This document shows positions 51,859 through 60,454 of a stretch of 64,000 nt of DNA, piece after piece. The notes under the pieces were generated by a model. It was not told the DNA's origin, made no database searches, and worked only from the letters and a program-made list of their open reading frames with translations. Numbering within the stretch: the first letter of the stretch is position 1; every line of letters begins with the position of its first letter. The stretch covers positions 2,351,762-2,415,761 of the forward strand of contig NZ_LT985808.1 of the NCBI RefSeq assembly GCF_900291465.1, read 5' to 3'. Position numbers and translations under genes: made by a program. This stretch comes from Bacteroides sp. Marseille-P3684 (lineage in GTDB: Bacteria > Bacteroidota > Bacteroidia > Bacteroidales > Bacteroidaceae).

Positions 51859-53199
51859 TCAGCTCCCGACAGGCTTGAGACGGTTCAGACACAGGATGCC
51901 GACTGCATCTGCCAGGAACCAGCCGATAGGAATAGCCCACCAGATACCCACAACACCGACAGACGGAACGGCAGCCAGCAAATAGGCCAGCACGACACGG
52001 GTACCCAACGAAATGACTGTCAGCACGACCGACATCCCAGGCCGTTTGATTGCTCTGTAATAACCGTAAAGCAGGAACAGGCATCCGATACCTACATAAA
52101 ACACTCCTTCTATACGCAGATAGCCGGCACCTGTACGGATCAGTTCTGTTTCTCCGGCATCCACAAAGCACATCATCAGCTGCTCTGCAAACATGAACAC
52201 TGCAACGGACACGACTGCACAAAACAGAAAGGTCGTCCAGGCTCCACTGCGGATACCGCGACGGATACGGTCAAACCGTTTGGCTCCAAAATTCTGGGCA
52301 ATGAACGTAGAAAAGGCATTCCCAAAATCCTGAGCCGGCATATATGCCAAAGTGTCTATTTTCACAGCGACCGTAAATGCTGCCATTACCACCGTTCCAA
52401 AGCTATTGACCAATCCTTGCACCATCAGGATGCCCAGGTTCATGACCGACTGCTGGACACAGGTCAGCAGGGAGAAAGAAGCAATCTCGCCGGCTATGTC
52501 GCGACTAAAATGCATGTCGCTACGCCGGATGCGCAATTCGGGCACTCGTCCATAAGTATATATCATGAGTGAAAATGCAGATACTGCCTGCGCAATGACG
52601 GTTGCCCAAGCTGCTCCGGCGACTCCCCAGTCCAATGGAAGGATGAACAATAAATCCAACCCAATGTTCAGCACCACTGAAATCGCCAGAAACAAAAGAG
52701 GTGTCAGAGAGTCTCCGACTGCACGCAACAGCGAGGCATAATAATTATAAAGGAAGGTAAAGCCTATTCCCCAACAGACCGCCCACAGGTATTCACGCAT
52801 CAGGGTATAGATGTCTGCCGGTACATGCATCAGCCCCATCAGGGGATCAAGCCACAGGAATACGGCAATATTGAGCACGAGAGTCAGCAGCCCAATGAGT
52901 ACAAAGGCGACAAAGCGGCTGCGATGAAGCCTGGTGAAATCCTGCGCACCATAATAAATGGAAAATGCCGCCCCACTGCCCATGCAAAGTCCCAGCTGTA
53001 TCGAGTTGAGAAAGACCATCAGGGTATAGGATGCTCCCACCGCAGCCAAAGCGCCGACTCCCAGAAAGTGTCCGACAATAAGTGTATCTGCCAGGTTGTA
53101 GACTTGCTGAAAAAGATTGCCCAGAATCATGGGAACAGCAAAACGGAGCATGGTAGGCGTGACACTTCCGGTAGTAAGATCGATATGCGTTAGCTTCAT
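51859..53199 (-). CDS. MATE-family efflux transporter
   Basis: A 446-residue inner-membrane drug/sodium antiporter with about 12 hydrophobic segments in two repeated halves. It starts LTTGSVTPTMLRFAVPMILG, with NLFQQVYNLADTLIVGHFLG and VGASYTLMVFLNSIQLGLCM, typical of DinF/NorM-like members. The second half has SLLTCVQQSVMNLGILMVQG and LAYMPAQDFGNAFSTFIAQN. The ATG at 53199 begins the family N-terminus; a longer frame has no hydrophobic lead and covers the promoter. It is probably monocistronic. Confidence 0.92.
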   Translation of the reverse strand: MKLTHIDLTTGSVTPTMLRFAVPMILGNLFQQVYNLADTLIVGHFLGVGALAAVGASYTLMVFLNSIQLGLCMGSGAAFSIYYGAQDFTRLHRSRFVAFVLIGLLTLVLNIAVFLWLDPLMGLMHVPADIYTLMREYLWAVCWGIGFTFLYNYYASLLRAVGDSLTPLLFLAISVVLNIGLDLLFILPLDWGVAGAAWATVIAQAVSAFSLMIYTYGRVPELRIRRSDMHFSRDIAGEIASFSLLTCVQQSVMNLGILMVQGLVNSFGTVVMAAFTVAVKIDTLAYMPAQDFGNAFSTFIAQNFGAKRFDRIRRGIRSGAWTTFLFCAVVSVAVFMFAEQLMMCFVDAGETELIRTGAGYLRIEGVFYVGIGCLFLLYGYYRAIKRPGMSVVLTVISLGTRVVLAYLLAAVPSVGVVGIWWAIPIGWFLADAVGILCLNRLKPVGS

Positions 53200-53222
53200 A
53201 TATTCAGAATCGGTTTCGGATG

Positions 53223-53230
53223 CAAAATTA
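53223..53230 (-). promoter_or_regulatory. Bacteroidota -7 element for the MATE gene
   Basis: TAATTTTG (complement of caaaatta), 23 bases before the ATG at 53199; supports the shorter start. Confidence 0.5.
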
Positions 53231-53268
53231 AAAAACAGTTTCGAATTTCTGCCATGCCCGATCCAAGA

Positions 53269-53326
53269 GAGCAGAAGCGGGTCGCCGGAAGGAAACATTC
53301 TCCTCCAGCAGACCCGCTTCTGGCTC
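53269..53326 (-). terminator. Terminator of the ior operon
   Basis: Arms 53269-53283 (gagcagaagcgggtc) and 53311-53326 (complement with one extra G) form a 15-bp stem, 18 bases after the CoA-transferase stop. The T-run after it is weak. Confidence 0.65.
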
Positions 53327-53344
53327 ATTTGACAGACTGCGTGA

Positions 53345-54652
53345 TTATTTCAGGCGTAGGAAACTATAGCCGAATCGCTCACAGGCAGCCCGTTCCAATT
53401 CTTCGCGTGCCGAGGGCTCGGCAATATCAATCAGGGCCCGTGCCCGCTGTGCCAGGTCTTTTCCCTTAAGGAACGCCACGCCGTATTCAGTCACGATGTA
53501 TTGAGCCTGTGCCCGTGTCGTCACGACCCCGGCTCCCGGCGTCAGAACCGGCTGAATCTTCGAACGTCCCTTATTCGAGGCAGCCGTCATGGCGATGAAG
53601 GTCTTGCCACCCTCTGAAAGCCATCCTCCGTACATGAAGTCATGCTGACCGCCCACACCGGAGAACATACGTGTACCGATGGAATCCGCACAAATCTGTC
53701 CCGTCAGGTCAACCTCAATCGCAGAATTGATAGCCATGACTTTGGGATTCTGGCGAATGATGAACGGATCGTTGGTCCATGCCACATCCTTGATGACAAT
53801 GTCCGGATTGTAATCCATATAATCATACAGACGTTGTGAGCCCAAAGCCAGACACGCTACACTCTTGCCGGGCATGATGACTTTCTTGGAGTTATTGATG
53901 ACACCGCTTTTCAACAAGGGGACTACCCCATCAGTCATTGCCTCCGTATGCAATCCCAAGTCCTTATGGTCATGCAACGCGTCGAGTACTGCATTCGGGA
54001 TACCTCCTACCCCAATTTGCAGCGTCGCACCATCGGGGATAAGTTCAGCAATGTAACGTCCGATTTTTTGCTCTTTCTCATTCGGTTGCGCAATGGGGAG
54101 TGTCACCAACGGGTCATCGACTTCCACGCACGCATCCAACTTGGAGATATGTATCACCGGATCTCCATAAGAAAACGGCATTTGCTTGTTCACTTGCGCA
54201 ATCAGTATCTTGGAGCACTCCACAGCCGACACGGCCAGGTCTGCTGATATGCCAAAGCTGCAGTAACCTTCATCATTGGGTGGGGATACATTGAGCAAAG
54301 ACACATCCAACGGAATGATTCCTTCGCGGAAGAAACCCGGAATCTGTCCCAGGAAGCCCGGTATCGCCTGCGCCTCACCGCGGGCAACGGCATTTCGCAG
54401 ACAGTTTGCAATGAACAGGCTACGAGGAATAAACGCATCTCTCAGCTCATGCACGGCATACGGGGCATCCCGTCGTCCGACGGCAAAAGCCGAGTACATT
54501 TCCACGCCTTCCAGCTCGTGCCCACGTGCCGTCAGTGCATCCAAGAGGACCTCCGGGATGGAAGTACTGCCCTGAATATAGACTCTGTCATGCGACTTGA
54601 TCAGTTTCACCGCTTCTTCGGCGGTCATATAATTCGCTTTTATCGCTGCCAT
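53345..54652 (-). CDS. Acetyl-CoA hydrolase/transferase family protein (CoA-transferase)
   Basis: A 435-residue CoA-transferase of the 4-hydroxybutyrate/acetyl-CoA type. YMTAEEAVKLIKSHDRVYIQ and GSTSIPEVLLDALTARG open the first domain; LQIGVGGIPNAVLDALHDHK and LGLHTEAMTDGVVPLLKSGV contain the catalytic glutamate that forms the CoA thioester; FSGVGGQHDFMYGGWLSEGG and TPGAGVVTTRAQAQYIVTEY complete the second domain. It is the last gene of a four-gene unit with an aminotransferase and indolepyruvate oxidoreductase, so it likely passes CoA from an arylacetyl-CoA to acetate, saving the thioester energy. Confidence 0.9.
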   Translation of the reverse strand: MAAIKANYMTAEEAVKLIKSHDRVYIQGSTSIPEVLLDALTARGHELEGVEMYSAFAVGRRDAPYAVHELRDAFIPRSLFIANCLRNAVARGEAQAIPGFLGQIPGFFREGIIPLDVSLLNVSPPNDEGYCSFGISADLAVSAVECSKILIAQVNKQMPFSYGDPVIHISKLDACVEVDDPLVTLPIAQPNEKEQKIGRYIAELIPDGATLQIGVGGIPNAVLDALHDHKDLGLHTEAMTDGVVPLLKSGVINNSKKVIMPGKSVACLALGSQRLYDYMDYNPDIVIKDVAWTNDPFIIRQNPKVMAINSAIEVDLTGQICADSIGTRMFSGVGGQHDFMYGGWLSEGGKTFIAMTAASNKGRSKIQPVLTPGAGVVTTRAQAQYIVTEYGVAFLKGKDLAQRARALIDIAEPSAREELERAACERFGYSFLRLK

Positions 54653-54661
54653 AAGAGTTTG

Positions 54662-55969
54662 CTATTTTTCCATTCGGTTAAAGATTTCCAATCGTTCGTC
54701 CAGCAATGCGTAGTGTGCTTCCTTCACCATCGATGTGCAGACCCGTATGCCTTGTTGCTCACTTCCCGTCGTCCGCAGAGAAATAGCCGACACGCCGTAA
54801 TACAACAGTCGGTCCAGCAACTCATCGCCGGTATATCCTTTGCGCCCGATTGTGAAGAAGAAGCCATCGCTGACCGGTTCATCCAGATCCTTGTCATACA
54901 CGATGTGGAAGCCATGGCGCAAGAATATTTCTTTCAGGCGGGCAGCCCGACGGGCATATTCACGCGTCTCTTCCACAAAGTCCAGCGTTCCGTCACACGC
55001 AGCCTTATACATGGCTGCCAATGCATACTGCACCGAATGTGTCACACCTGAAGACAAGGTATAGACTACCACAAAGACAAAGAAACGCCCCAGTGTGTCA
55101 ATGCCGAACTCTTCTTTCAACTTCGGATAAACCCGGTTATACAGTTCGTCAGAAATCGCCACCGTAGCAATCCGTTCTCCGGCATAACTGAATATCTTGG
55201 AAGCCGAAAGCATCAGCATGTAGTTTTTGGTGTACCGCGCCACAGTTGCCTGATAAGGCGGCTCAAAGGGGTGTCCCAGCTCTTTCCGGAAGTCCATGCC
55301 CAGGTAAGCGAGGTCTTCAATGACAATGGCATCATACTTTGTCGCCAGTTCACCGACATAGCGCAATTCTTCTTCCGTCAGGCAAACCCAGGAAGGATTG
55401 TTCGGGTTGGAATAGACAATGCCTGCAATGTGACCTTTTGCCAGAATGCTCTCCAGCTTATCACGCAAGCGCTCTCCCCGACAGTCGTATACATCAAATG
55501 CTTCCCGTTTATACCCCAGCACTTTTGCCTGCAAAGGTTGTACGGAGAAACCGGGATTGATAAACAATATCGTGTCTTTTTCCGGCGACAGGTGCGTACA
55601 TACAATGAAAGAAGCAAACGTACCCATCATGGAACCCACCGTCGGGATACATCCTTCCGGTTTGACATCAATATCCAGAAAGGCTTTCACAAAACGCGAA
55701 GCCTGCTCTTTCAGTGGAGTGATACCTGAGATATTCGGATAAGACGAAGCTACTCCGTTATCCAAAGCTTCCTTCTGTGCTTCTATGCCGAAGCGGCTTG
55801 CCGGCAAACCGGGAGACCCCATTTCGAGATGAATGAACTTCTCACCGGTACGTCGCTCCAACTCTTCGGACAGAGCGACTGTCTGGCGGATTGTGGCATC
55901 CCCCACTTTGGATATGCGCATACGCTGCAGCACATCCTCCACCACGTCACGTTGAAACGGTATTCCCAT
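54662..55969 (-). CDS. PLP-dependent class I/II aminotransferase (probably aromatic)
   Basis: A 435-residue fold-type I aminotransferase. Landmarks: IHLEMGSPGLPASRFGIEAQ, SSYPNISGITPLKEQASRF, VGSMMGTFASFIVCTHLSPE, IVYSNPNNPSWVCLTEEELR, IVIEDLAYLGMD and LSASKIFSYAGERIATVAIS, where the lysine should bind PLP. The C-terminal GIRVCTSMVKEAHYALLDER holds the carboxylate-binding Arg region. Position in the iorA-iorB unit, 8 bases after iorB, suggests it deaminates tryptophan, phenylalanine or tyrosine to the matching arylpyruvate. Direct substrate evidence is lacking. Confidence 0.88.
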   Translation of the reverse strand: MGIPFQRDVVEDVLQRMRISKVGDATIRQTVALSEELERRTGEKFIHLEMGSPGLPASRFGIEAQKEALDNGVASSYPNISGITPLKEQASRFVKAFLDIDVKPEGCIPTVGSMMGTFASFIVCTHLSPEKDTILFINPGFSVQPLQAKVLGYKREAFDVYDCRGERLRDKLESILAKGHIAGIVYSNPNNPSWVCLTEEELRYVGELATKYDAIVIEDLAYLGMDFRKELGHPFEPPYQATVARYTKNYMLMLSASKIFSYAGERIATVAISDELYNRVYPKLKEEFGIDTLGRFFVFVVVYTLSSGVTHSVQYALAAMYKAACDGTLDFVEETREYARRAARLKEIFLRHGFHIVYDKDLDEPVSDGFFFTIGRKGYTGDELLDRLLYYGVSAISLRTTGSEQQGIRVCTSMVKEAHYALLDERLEIFNRMEK

Positions 55970-55977
55970 AGCTGCTC

Positions 55978-56571
55978 CTATTTAGTTTGACCGATTGATG
56001 CATGAGCATGCTCCAACCCCGCACGGAAAGCTTTGAGATTCATCTCTACGATGTCTTCTCCCTTCCGTCCGAAGATACGACGTATACCTTCTTCTATCTT
56101 GTCCACATCAATGCCGATGAACGGTGAAGCGGCACCCAGCAGGACAATATTGGCAGCCCGCGGAGATGCTACCTGTTTGGCAATGGCATCCACGTCAATG
56201 GCAACGGCATGTTTCAATCCCTGAATGGCGTCCATCAGCTTCCTTTCTTCCGGGTAGTTGGAAATATTGATGAAAGGAACCGTATTGGTAATCAACCAAC
56301 CGTCTTTGCGCAAATAAGGCAGATAACGAAGAGCTTCCATCGGTTCCAGAGAGATGATAATATCAGCTTTTCCCAGTGGAATCAAGTCAGAAGCAATGGG
56401 TTCGGAACTGATGCGGAGATTGGATTGCACATCACCTCCACGCTGGCTCATACCGTGTACTTCGGCCTGCTTGATATAAAGTCCTTCATTGATGGCTGCC
56501 GAACCTATGATAGTAGCGATGGAGAGGATACCTTGTCCTCCCACACCGGAAAGTATGATATCTGTACGCAT
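55978..56571 (-). CDS. iorB: Indolepyruvate:ferredoxin oxidoreductase, beta subunit
   Basis: A 197-residue gamma/POR-type subunit. It starts MRTDIILSGVGGQGILSIAT and has GLYIKQAEVHGMSQRGGDVQ and LRISSEPIASDLIPLGKADI, the family landmarks, then VDAIAKQVASPRAANIVLLG. Together with IorA it converts arylpyruvates and CoA to arylacetyl-CoA, CO2 and reduced ferredoxin. It lies 11 bases downstream of iorA. The length agrees with archaeal and anaerobe IorB. Confidence 0.93.
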   Translation of the reverse strand: MRTDIILSGVGGQGILSIATIIGSAAINEGLYIKQAEVHGMSQRGGDVQSNLRISSEPIASDLIPLGKADIIISLEPMEALRYLPYLRKDGWLITNTVPFINISNYPEERKLMDAIQGLKHAVAIDVDAIAKQVASPRAANIVLLGAASPFIGIDVDKIEEGIRRIFGRKGEDIVEMNLKAFRAGLEHAHASIGQTK

Positions 56572-56582
56572 GATGTTGGGGA

Positions 56583-58181
56583 TTATTGCTTTTTTTGTTT
56601 ACTATGGCGGCGAGCCGTCTGAATACACTCTCTACGCGGGATGATGACGCTCACTCCACGATACTCTATTTCTTCCCGGATGATATTCTTCATCTCCTCC
56701 ATGTTTTTCGGAAGGGGTACAACCACCCGGATATGTTCCGGAGCCACACCGATACCTTGACAAATCTGTTCCAGACGTCCCGTTCCGGCAGAATCCTGTC
56801 CGCCGGTCATACCTGTCGTCAGGTTATCAGAAATGACAATCGTGATGTTGGAGTTCTCATTGACCGCATCCAGCAAACCGGTCATGCCCGAATGGGTGAA
56901 GGTTGAGTCGCCGATGACAGCCACTGAAGGGAACTGCCCGGCATCTGCTGCACCTTTCGCCATCGTAATGGAAGCTCCCATGTCAACGACTGAATGAATG
57001 GCACGATAAGGAGGCAGGAAACCAAGCGTATAGCAGCCGATATCACTGAATACACGGCTGTTCTCATATTCACGCAACACCTCATTCAAGGCGGCGTACA
57101 TATCGCGGTGGCCACAACCTTTGCACAGGGCAGGCGGACGGGGGACTACCAGTTCACTGGGCGGATAGACTTCCTCGTCCTTCAGCCCCAGCGCAGCAAT
57201 GATATTATCCGGTGTCAGTTCACCCGTACGAGATACTTCTCCGGTTAACCGTCCTTTGATGGTCTTACCGTTGTCAAGCACACCACGAATCATCTCTTCT
57301 ACCACAGGCTGGCCATCTTCCAGTACCAGCAATGTATCGCAGGAGGCAGCCATGCGACGTACCAATGCTACGGGAAGCGGATATTGGGATACCTTCAGAA
57401 CAGGGAAAGGACAACCGTCCTTAAAATGTTCCATCAGGTAATTATAAGCGATGCCACAGGCAATCACACCCAACGAATGGTCCGAACCATCGGTATATCT
57501 GTTATAAATGGAATTCTCCGCGTCGGCGAGGAAGTCAGCCTGTTGCACAATCAATGTTTCGTTACGTTTGCGCGCCACAATGGGCATCAGCACCCAGTCA
57601 CCCGGGTTGGAAGGAAAACTCATCGGATTCGGTTCACGCACTTCCCCCGTCGTCACCACGGCACGGGAATGAGCCATGCGGGTCACCAGACGCATCAGCA
57701 CGGGCACTTTATGACGTTCGGAGTAATCAAAGGCATACCCCATCATGTCATAAGCCTCCTGTTGTGAGGAAGGTTCGAAGACCGGAATCATGGCAAACTT
57801 TCCATAAAAGCGTGAATCCTGCTCGTTCTGGGAGGAGTGCATGGAGGGGTCATCAGCTGCAACGACAATCAGTCCGCCATTGGTCCCTGTCATGGCAGAG
57901 TTTACAAACGCATCTGCGGCCACATTCATGCCTACATGCTTCATGCAGACCATGGCACGTTTTCCCATATAGGACATACCCAACGCAGCTTCCATCGCAG
58001 TTTTCTCGTTCGTGGACCACTGACGGTGGATATTCCTCTCGGCAGCCAACGGATGTCCTTGAATAAACTCTGTGATTTCAGTAGAAGGAGTACCCGGATA
58101 GGCATAGACTCCGGAAAGCCCGGCATGGATTGCACCCAACGCCACGGCTTCATCTCCTAGAAGAAGGTGTTTATCATTCAT
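56583..58181 (-). CDS. iorA: Indolepyruvate:ferredoxin oxidoreductase, alpha subunit (without C-terminal ferredoxin domain)
   Basis: A 532-residue thiamine-diphosphate enzyme. The N-terminal pyrimidine-binding part reads LLLGDEAVALGAIHAGLSGV, YAYPGTPSTEITEFIQGHPL and NEKTAMEAALGMSYMGKRAM; the C-terminal TPP domain has RPPALCKGCGHRDMYAALNE, FSDIGCYTLGFLPPYRAIHS and VAVIGDSTFTHSGMTGLLDA. Well-studied IorA proteins end with two CxxCxxCxxxC ferredoxin clusters; this one stops at RRECIQTARRHSKQKKQ with none. Electrons must therefore leave by another route, or this is a lineage-specific short form. Starts at 58199 and upstream are possible; 58181 leaves about 18 nt after the promoter. Confidence 0.9.
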   Translation of the reverse strand: MNDKHLLLGDEAVALGAIHAGLSGVYAYPGTPSTEITEFIQGHPLAAERNIHRQWSTNEKTAMEAALGMSYMGKRAMVCMKHVGMNVAADAFVNSAMTGTNGGLIVVAADDPSMHSSQNEQDSRFYGKFAMIPVFEPSSQQEAYDMMGYAFDYSERHKVPVLMRLVTRMAHSRAVVTTGEVREPNPMSFPSNPGDWVLMPIVARKRNETLIVQQADFLADAENSIYNRYTDGSDHSLGVIACGIAYNYLMEHFKDGCPFPVLKVSQYPLPVALVRRMAASCDTLLVLEDGQPVVEEMIRGVLDNGKTIKGRLTGEVSRTGELTPDNIIAALGLKDEEVYPPSELVVPRPPALCKGCGHRDMYAALNEVLREYENSRVFSDIGCYTLGFLPPYRAIHSVVDMGASITMAKGAADAGQFPSVAVIGDSTFTHSGMTGLLDAVNENSNITIVISDNLTTGMTGGQDSAGTGRLEQICQGIGVAPEHIRVVVPLPKNMEEMKNIIREEIEYRGVSVIIPRRECIQTARRHSKQKKQ

Positions 58182-58206
58182 AATCTTGTGTTTTTTCATG
58201 ATGCCA

Positions 58207-58237
58207 CAAATGTAGCTTTTCTTTTCGGAGATTCCAA
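58207..58237 (-). promoter_or_regulatory. Bacteroidota promoter of the ior operon
   Basis: TACATTTG (complement of 58207-58214) and TTG (complement of 58235-58237) with a 20-nt spacer. It defines iorA as the first gene and supports the start at 58181. Confidence 0.65.
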
Positions 58238-58379
58238 CAAGACGGAGAAAAGCATTAGACATATTTCTATTAAAAATACATAATACTATATCTTTTCGTC
58301 CGCCTTATGTATCTTATGCCGCCGCATAAGACTAAAATTTTATCAAAAAGTCATCCTGTCCAGCTATTGACAGCCGATC

Positions 58380-58637
58380 CTACTCCTCTTTCTTCAGGCG
58401 GTTGACCTGCTTCTGTTCTGCCAGTTCCTGCTCCCGCTTCGCAGCCAGCTGCTCTTTCTTCCGCAGCACATATCCCAACAATAATATAATAAGGTAAGAG
58501 GCAACCACCGTACACCACTTTTCCAGTTGGCTGATCTCCGTATTTTGGGGAAGGAAATAAATCGCCATGGCAGTCGTGTACACAAACAAAATAAGAGGCA
58601 AAACCCGGGATTTCTTATACTTTCTTTTCATTCGCAT
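58380..58637 (-). CDS. Small membrane protein with charged C-terminal tail
   Basis: An 85-residue protein with a basic N-terminus (MRMKRKYKKSR), two hydrophobic segments (VLPLILFVYTTAMAIYFLP and VVASYLIILLLGYVLR) and a highly charged helical tail (KKEQLAAKREQELAEQKQVN, then RLKKEE) that may form a coiled coil. It is not recognised as a named family. ATGs at 58637 and 58631 are both possible. It lies alone between the ior promoter region and the divergent glycosidase gene. Confidence 0.7.
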   Translation of the reverse strand: MRMKRKYKKSRVLPLILFVYTTAMAIYFLPQNTEISQLEKWCTVVASYLIILLLGYVLRKKEQLAAKREQELAEQKQVNRLKKEE

Positions 58638-58683
58638 AGATTTTTATAGTAAAAATGACGGGGCAAAAGTAGCAAATAAAACG

Positions 58684-58691
58684 TACCTTTG
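58684..58691 (+). promoter_or_regulatory. Bacteroidota -7 element for the GHL10 gene
   Basis: tacctttg matches TAnnTTTG, 23 bases before the ATG at 58715. No clear -33 element. Confidence 0.55.
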
Positions 58692-58714
58692 CGCCAATTT
58701 AGTTTGAAGATATT

Positions 58715-60454
58715 ATGTCACATTGTATGAAACGTCTTTGCCTATACGCCCTCTCCTCGCTTTTCCCTGCGTTATTGCCGCTACATCCTGTCAAGGCCCA
58801 GTCGGAGGTATTCTCGCTGACAGAAGCGTCATGCCGCCCTAAATACGAGACGCGTGCAGTATGGATCACGACGCTTGCGGGACTGGACTGGCCACGCATC
58901 AAAGCGACTTCCCCAGCCAGCATGCGACGTCAGCAAGAAGAGTTGTGTCGCCAACTCGACTCCTTGAAGGCTGCCAATTTCAATACCATTCTATTCCAGG
59001 TCCGTTCACGCGACAATGCGCTCTACCCTTCCCGGCAGGAGGTTTTTACGGATGTCCTGACCGGGACGCCGGGACAGTCTCCGGGATACGATCCCTTGGA
59101 GTTTGCCATTCGTGAATGCCATAAGCGTGGAATGGAACTGCATGCCTGGGTCGTAGCAATCCCTTTGGGAAGTGACCGACAGGCAAAAGAATTGGGCGAA
59201 CGCTCTTTTGTCAAGAAGCATCCGGAAATGTGCATCCGTTTCCGGAAGAACTGGTATCTGGACCCGGGACATCCGCAGACCAAAGAGCATCTGTCCGGGA
59301 TTGTGCGGGAGATTGTTACCAACTACGAGGTTGACGGTATCAACCTGGACTATATCCGCTATCCCGATCGTCCCAAAGGCTTTCCCGACCAGCGTTCCTT
59401 CCGGAAATACGGTAACGGGAAAAGCCTGAGTCAATGGCGCCGTGACAACATCACGGAGATTGTCCGCAGCATCTATCACACCGTGAAATCCATCAAGCCC
59501 TGGGTCAAAGTGGGCAGCTCCCCCATTGGGAAATATGAAGATGTGGCACGCTATTCCTCACGCGGCTGGAATGCTCGCAACGAAGTTTTTCAGGATGCGC
59601 AGCAATGGGTAAAGGAAGGCATCCAGGACGTGATGTTCCCCATGGTCTACTTTCGCGAAGATAATTTCTATCCTTTTGTCCTTGACTGGCAGGAAAACGG
59701 CAACGGACGTACCGTTGCACCGGGACTGGGCATTTATTTCCTTGACCCGAGCGAAGGCAACTGGCGGTTGCAGGACGTTTTGCAGCAAATCTATTTTACA
59801 CGCTGCGCACGTGTTCCCGGACAAGCGTATTTCAGGTCCCGTTTTTTGCTGGACAACACCCAAGGACTGTTTGACGAAATCAAGCGGAATATCTATACTC
59901 ATCCGGCCCTGACTCCTCCCATGAGCTGGCTGGACAGCATTCCGCCTGTCGCCCCGACGGGTCTTCGGACGGAGGTACAGGGAGACAGCCTGATACTCTC
60001 CTGGAATGCTTCTACCGACCCGCAGACCGACGGACGTCCGGAGGGTCCTGTACGCTATAATCTATATGGGAGCAAAGAGCGGGAAATAGATATCGAGGAT
60101 ACACGTAACCTGCTTCAGCCCTATATCTATGGCACACGCTATGCCCTGCCTCTCAGGCAGGTGCAAGGACTGCATTTCACAGTCACTGCAGTAGATGCCT
60201 ACGGAAATGAGAGTATCCTTCCTCCCACCCATCATCCGATAAAGGCCCACTTCCCCTCGAAATTGCCTCCCCTGGAGCTGCCGGCACTCCCCCAGGCCAC
60301 CCATCTGACGGTTACAGACCTGTATGGAAGAATCATATGGCAGGAGCCTTACACACGGGAACTATCCATCGGACGCTTCGCTCCGGGAGTCTACTATGTG
60401 CTGATTCAGGATAAAGCGCAGAAAACCCTGCAAAGACTACAGTTTACCCGATAA
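58715..60454 (+). CDS. GHL10-family glycosidase-like exported protein
   Basis: A 579-residue protein with an N-terminal signal peptide (CMKRLCLYALSSLFPALLPL, then HPVKAQS; translation may start at the second ATG, 58727). The catalytic-like barrel (residues about 40-400) begins ETRAVWITTLAGLDWPRIKA and has LKAANFNTILFQVRSRDNAL, MELHAWVVAI, NWYLDPGHPQTKEHL and VDGINLDYIRYPDRPKG, the GHL10 (PF02638-like) hallmark. A fibronectin III-like domain follows (PPVAPTGLRTEVQGDSLILS). The last 70 residues (LTVTDLYGRIIWQEP, FAPGVYYVLIQDK) resemble a type IX secretion sorting domain. GHL10 proteins are thought to act on cell-wall or surface glycans; the exact substrate is unknown. Its 3' end overlaps the convergent gene by 18 bases. 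Confidence 0.85.
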   Translation: MSHCMKRLCLYALSSLFPALLPLHPVKAQSEVFSLTEASCRPKYETRAVWITTLAGLDWPRIKATSPASMRRQQEELCRQLDSLKAANFNTILFQVRSRDNALYPSRQEVFTDVLTGTPGQSPGYDPLEFAIRECHKRGMELHAWVVAIPLGSDRQAKELGERSFVKKHPEMCIRFRKNWYLDPGHPQTKEHLSGIVREIVTNYEVDGINLDYIRYPDRPKGFPDQRSFRKYGNGKSLSQWRRDNITEIVRSIYHTVKSIKPWVKVGSSPIGKYEDVARYSSRGWNARNEVFQDAQQWVKEGIQDVMFPMVYFREDNFYPFVLDWQENGNGRTVAPGLGIYFLDPSEGNWRLQDVLQQIYFTRCARVPGQAYFRSRFLLDNTQGLFDEIKRNIYTHPALTPPMSWLDSIPPVAPTGLRTEVQGDSLILSWNASTDPQTDGRPEGPVRYNLYGSKEREIDIEDTRNLLQPYIYGTRYALPLRQVQGLHFTVTAVDAYGNESILPPTHHPIKAHFPSKLPPLELPALPQATHLTVTDLYGRIIWQEPYTRELSIGRFAPGVYYVLIQDKAQKTLQRLQFTR

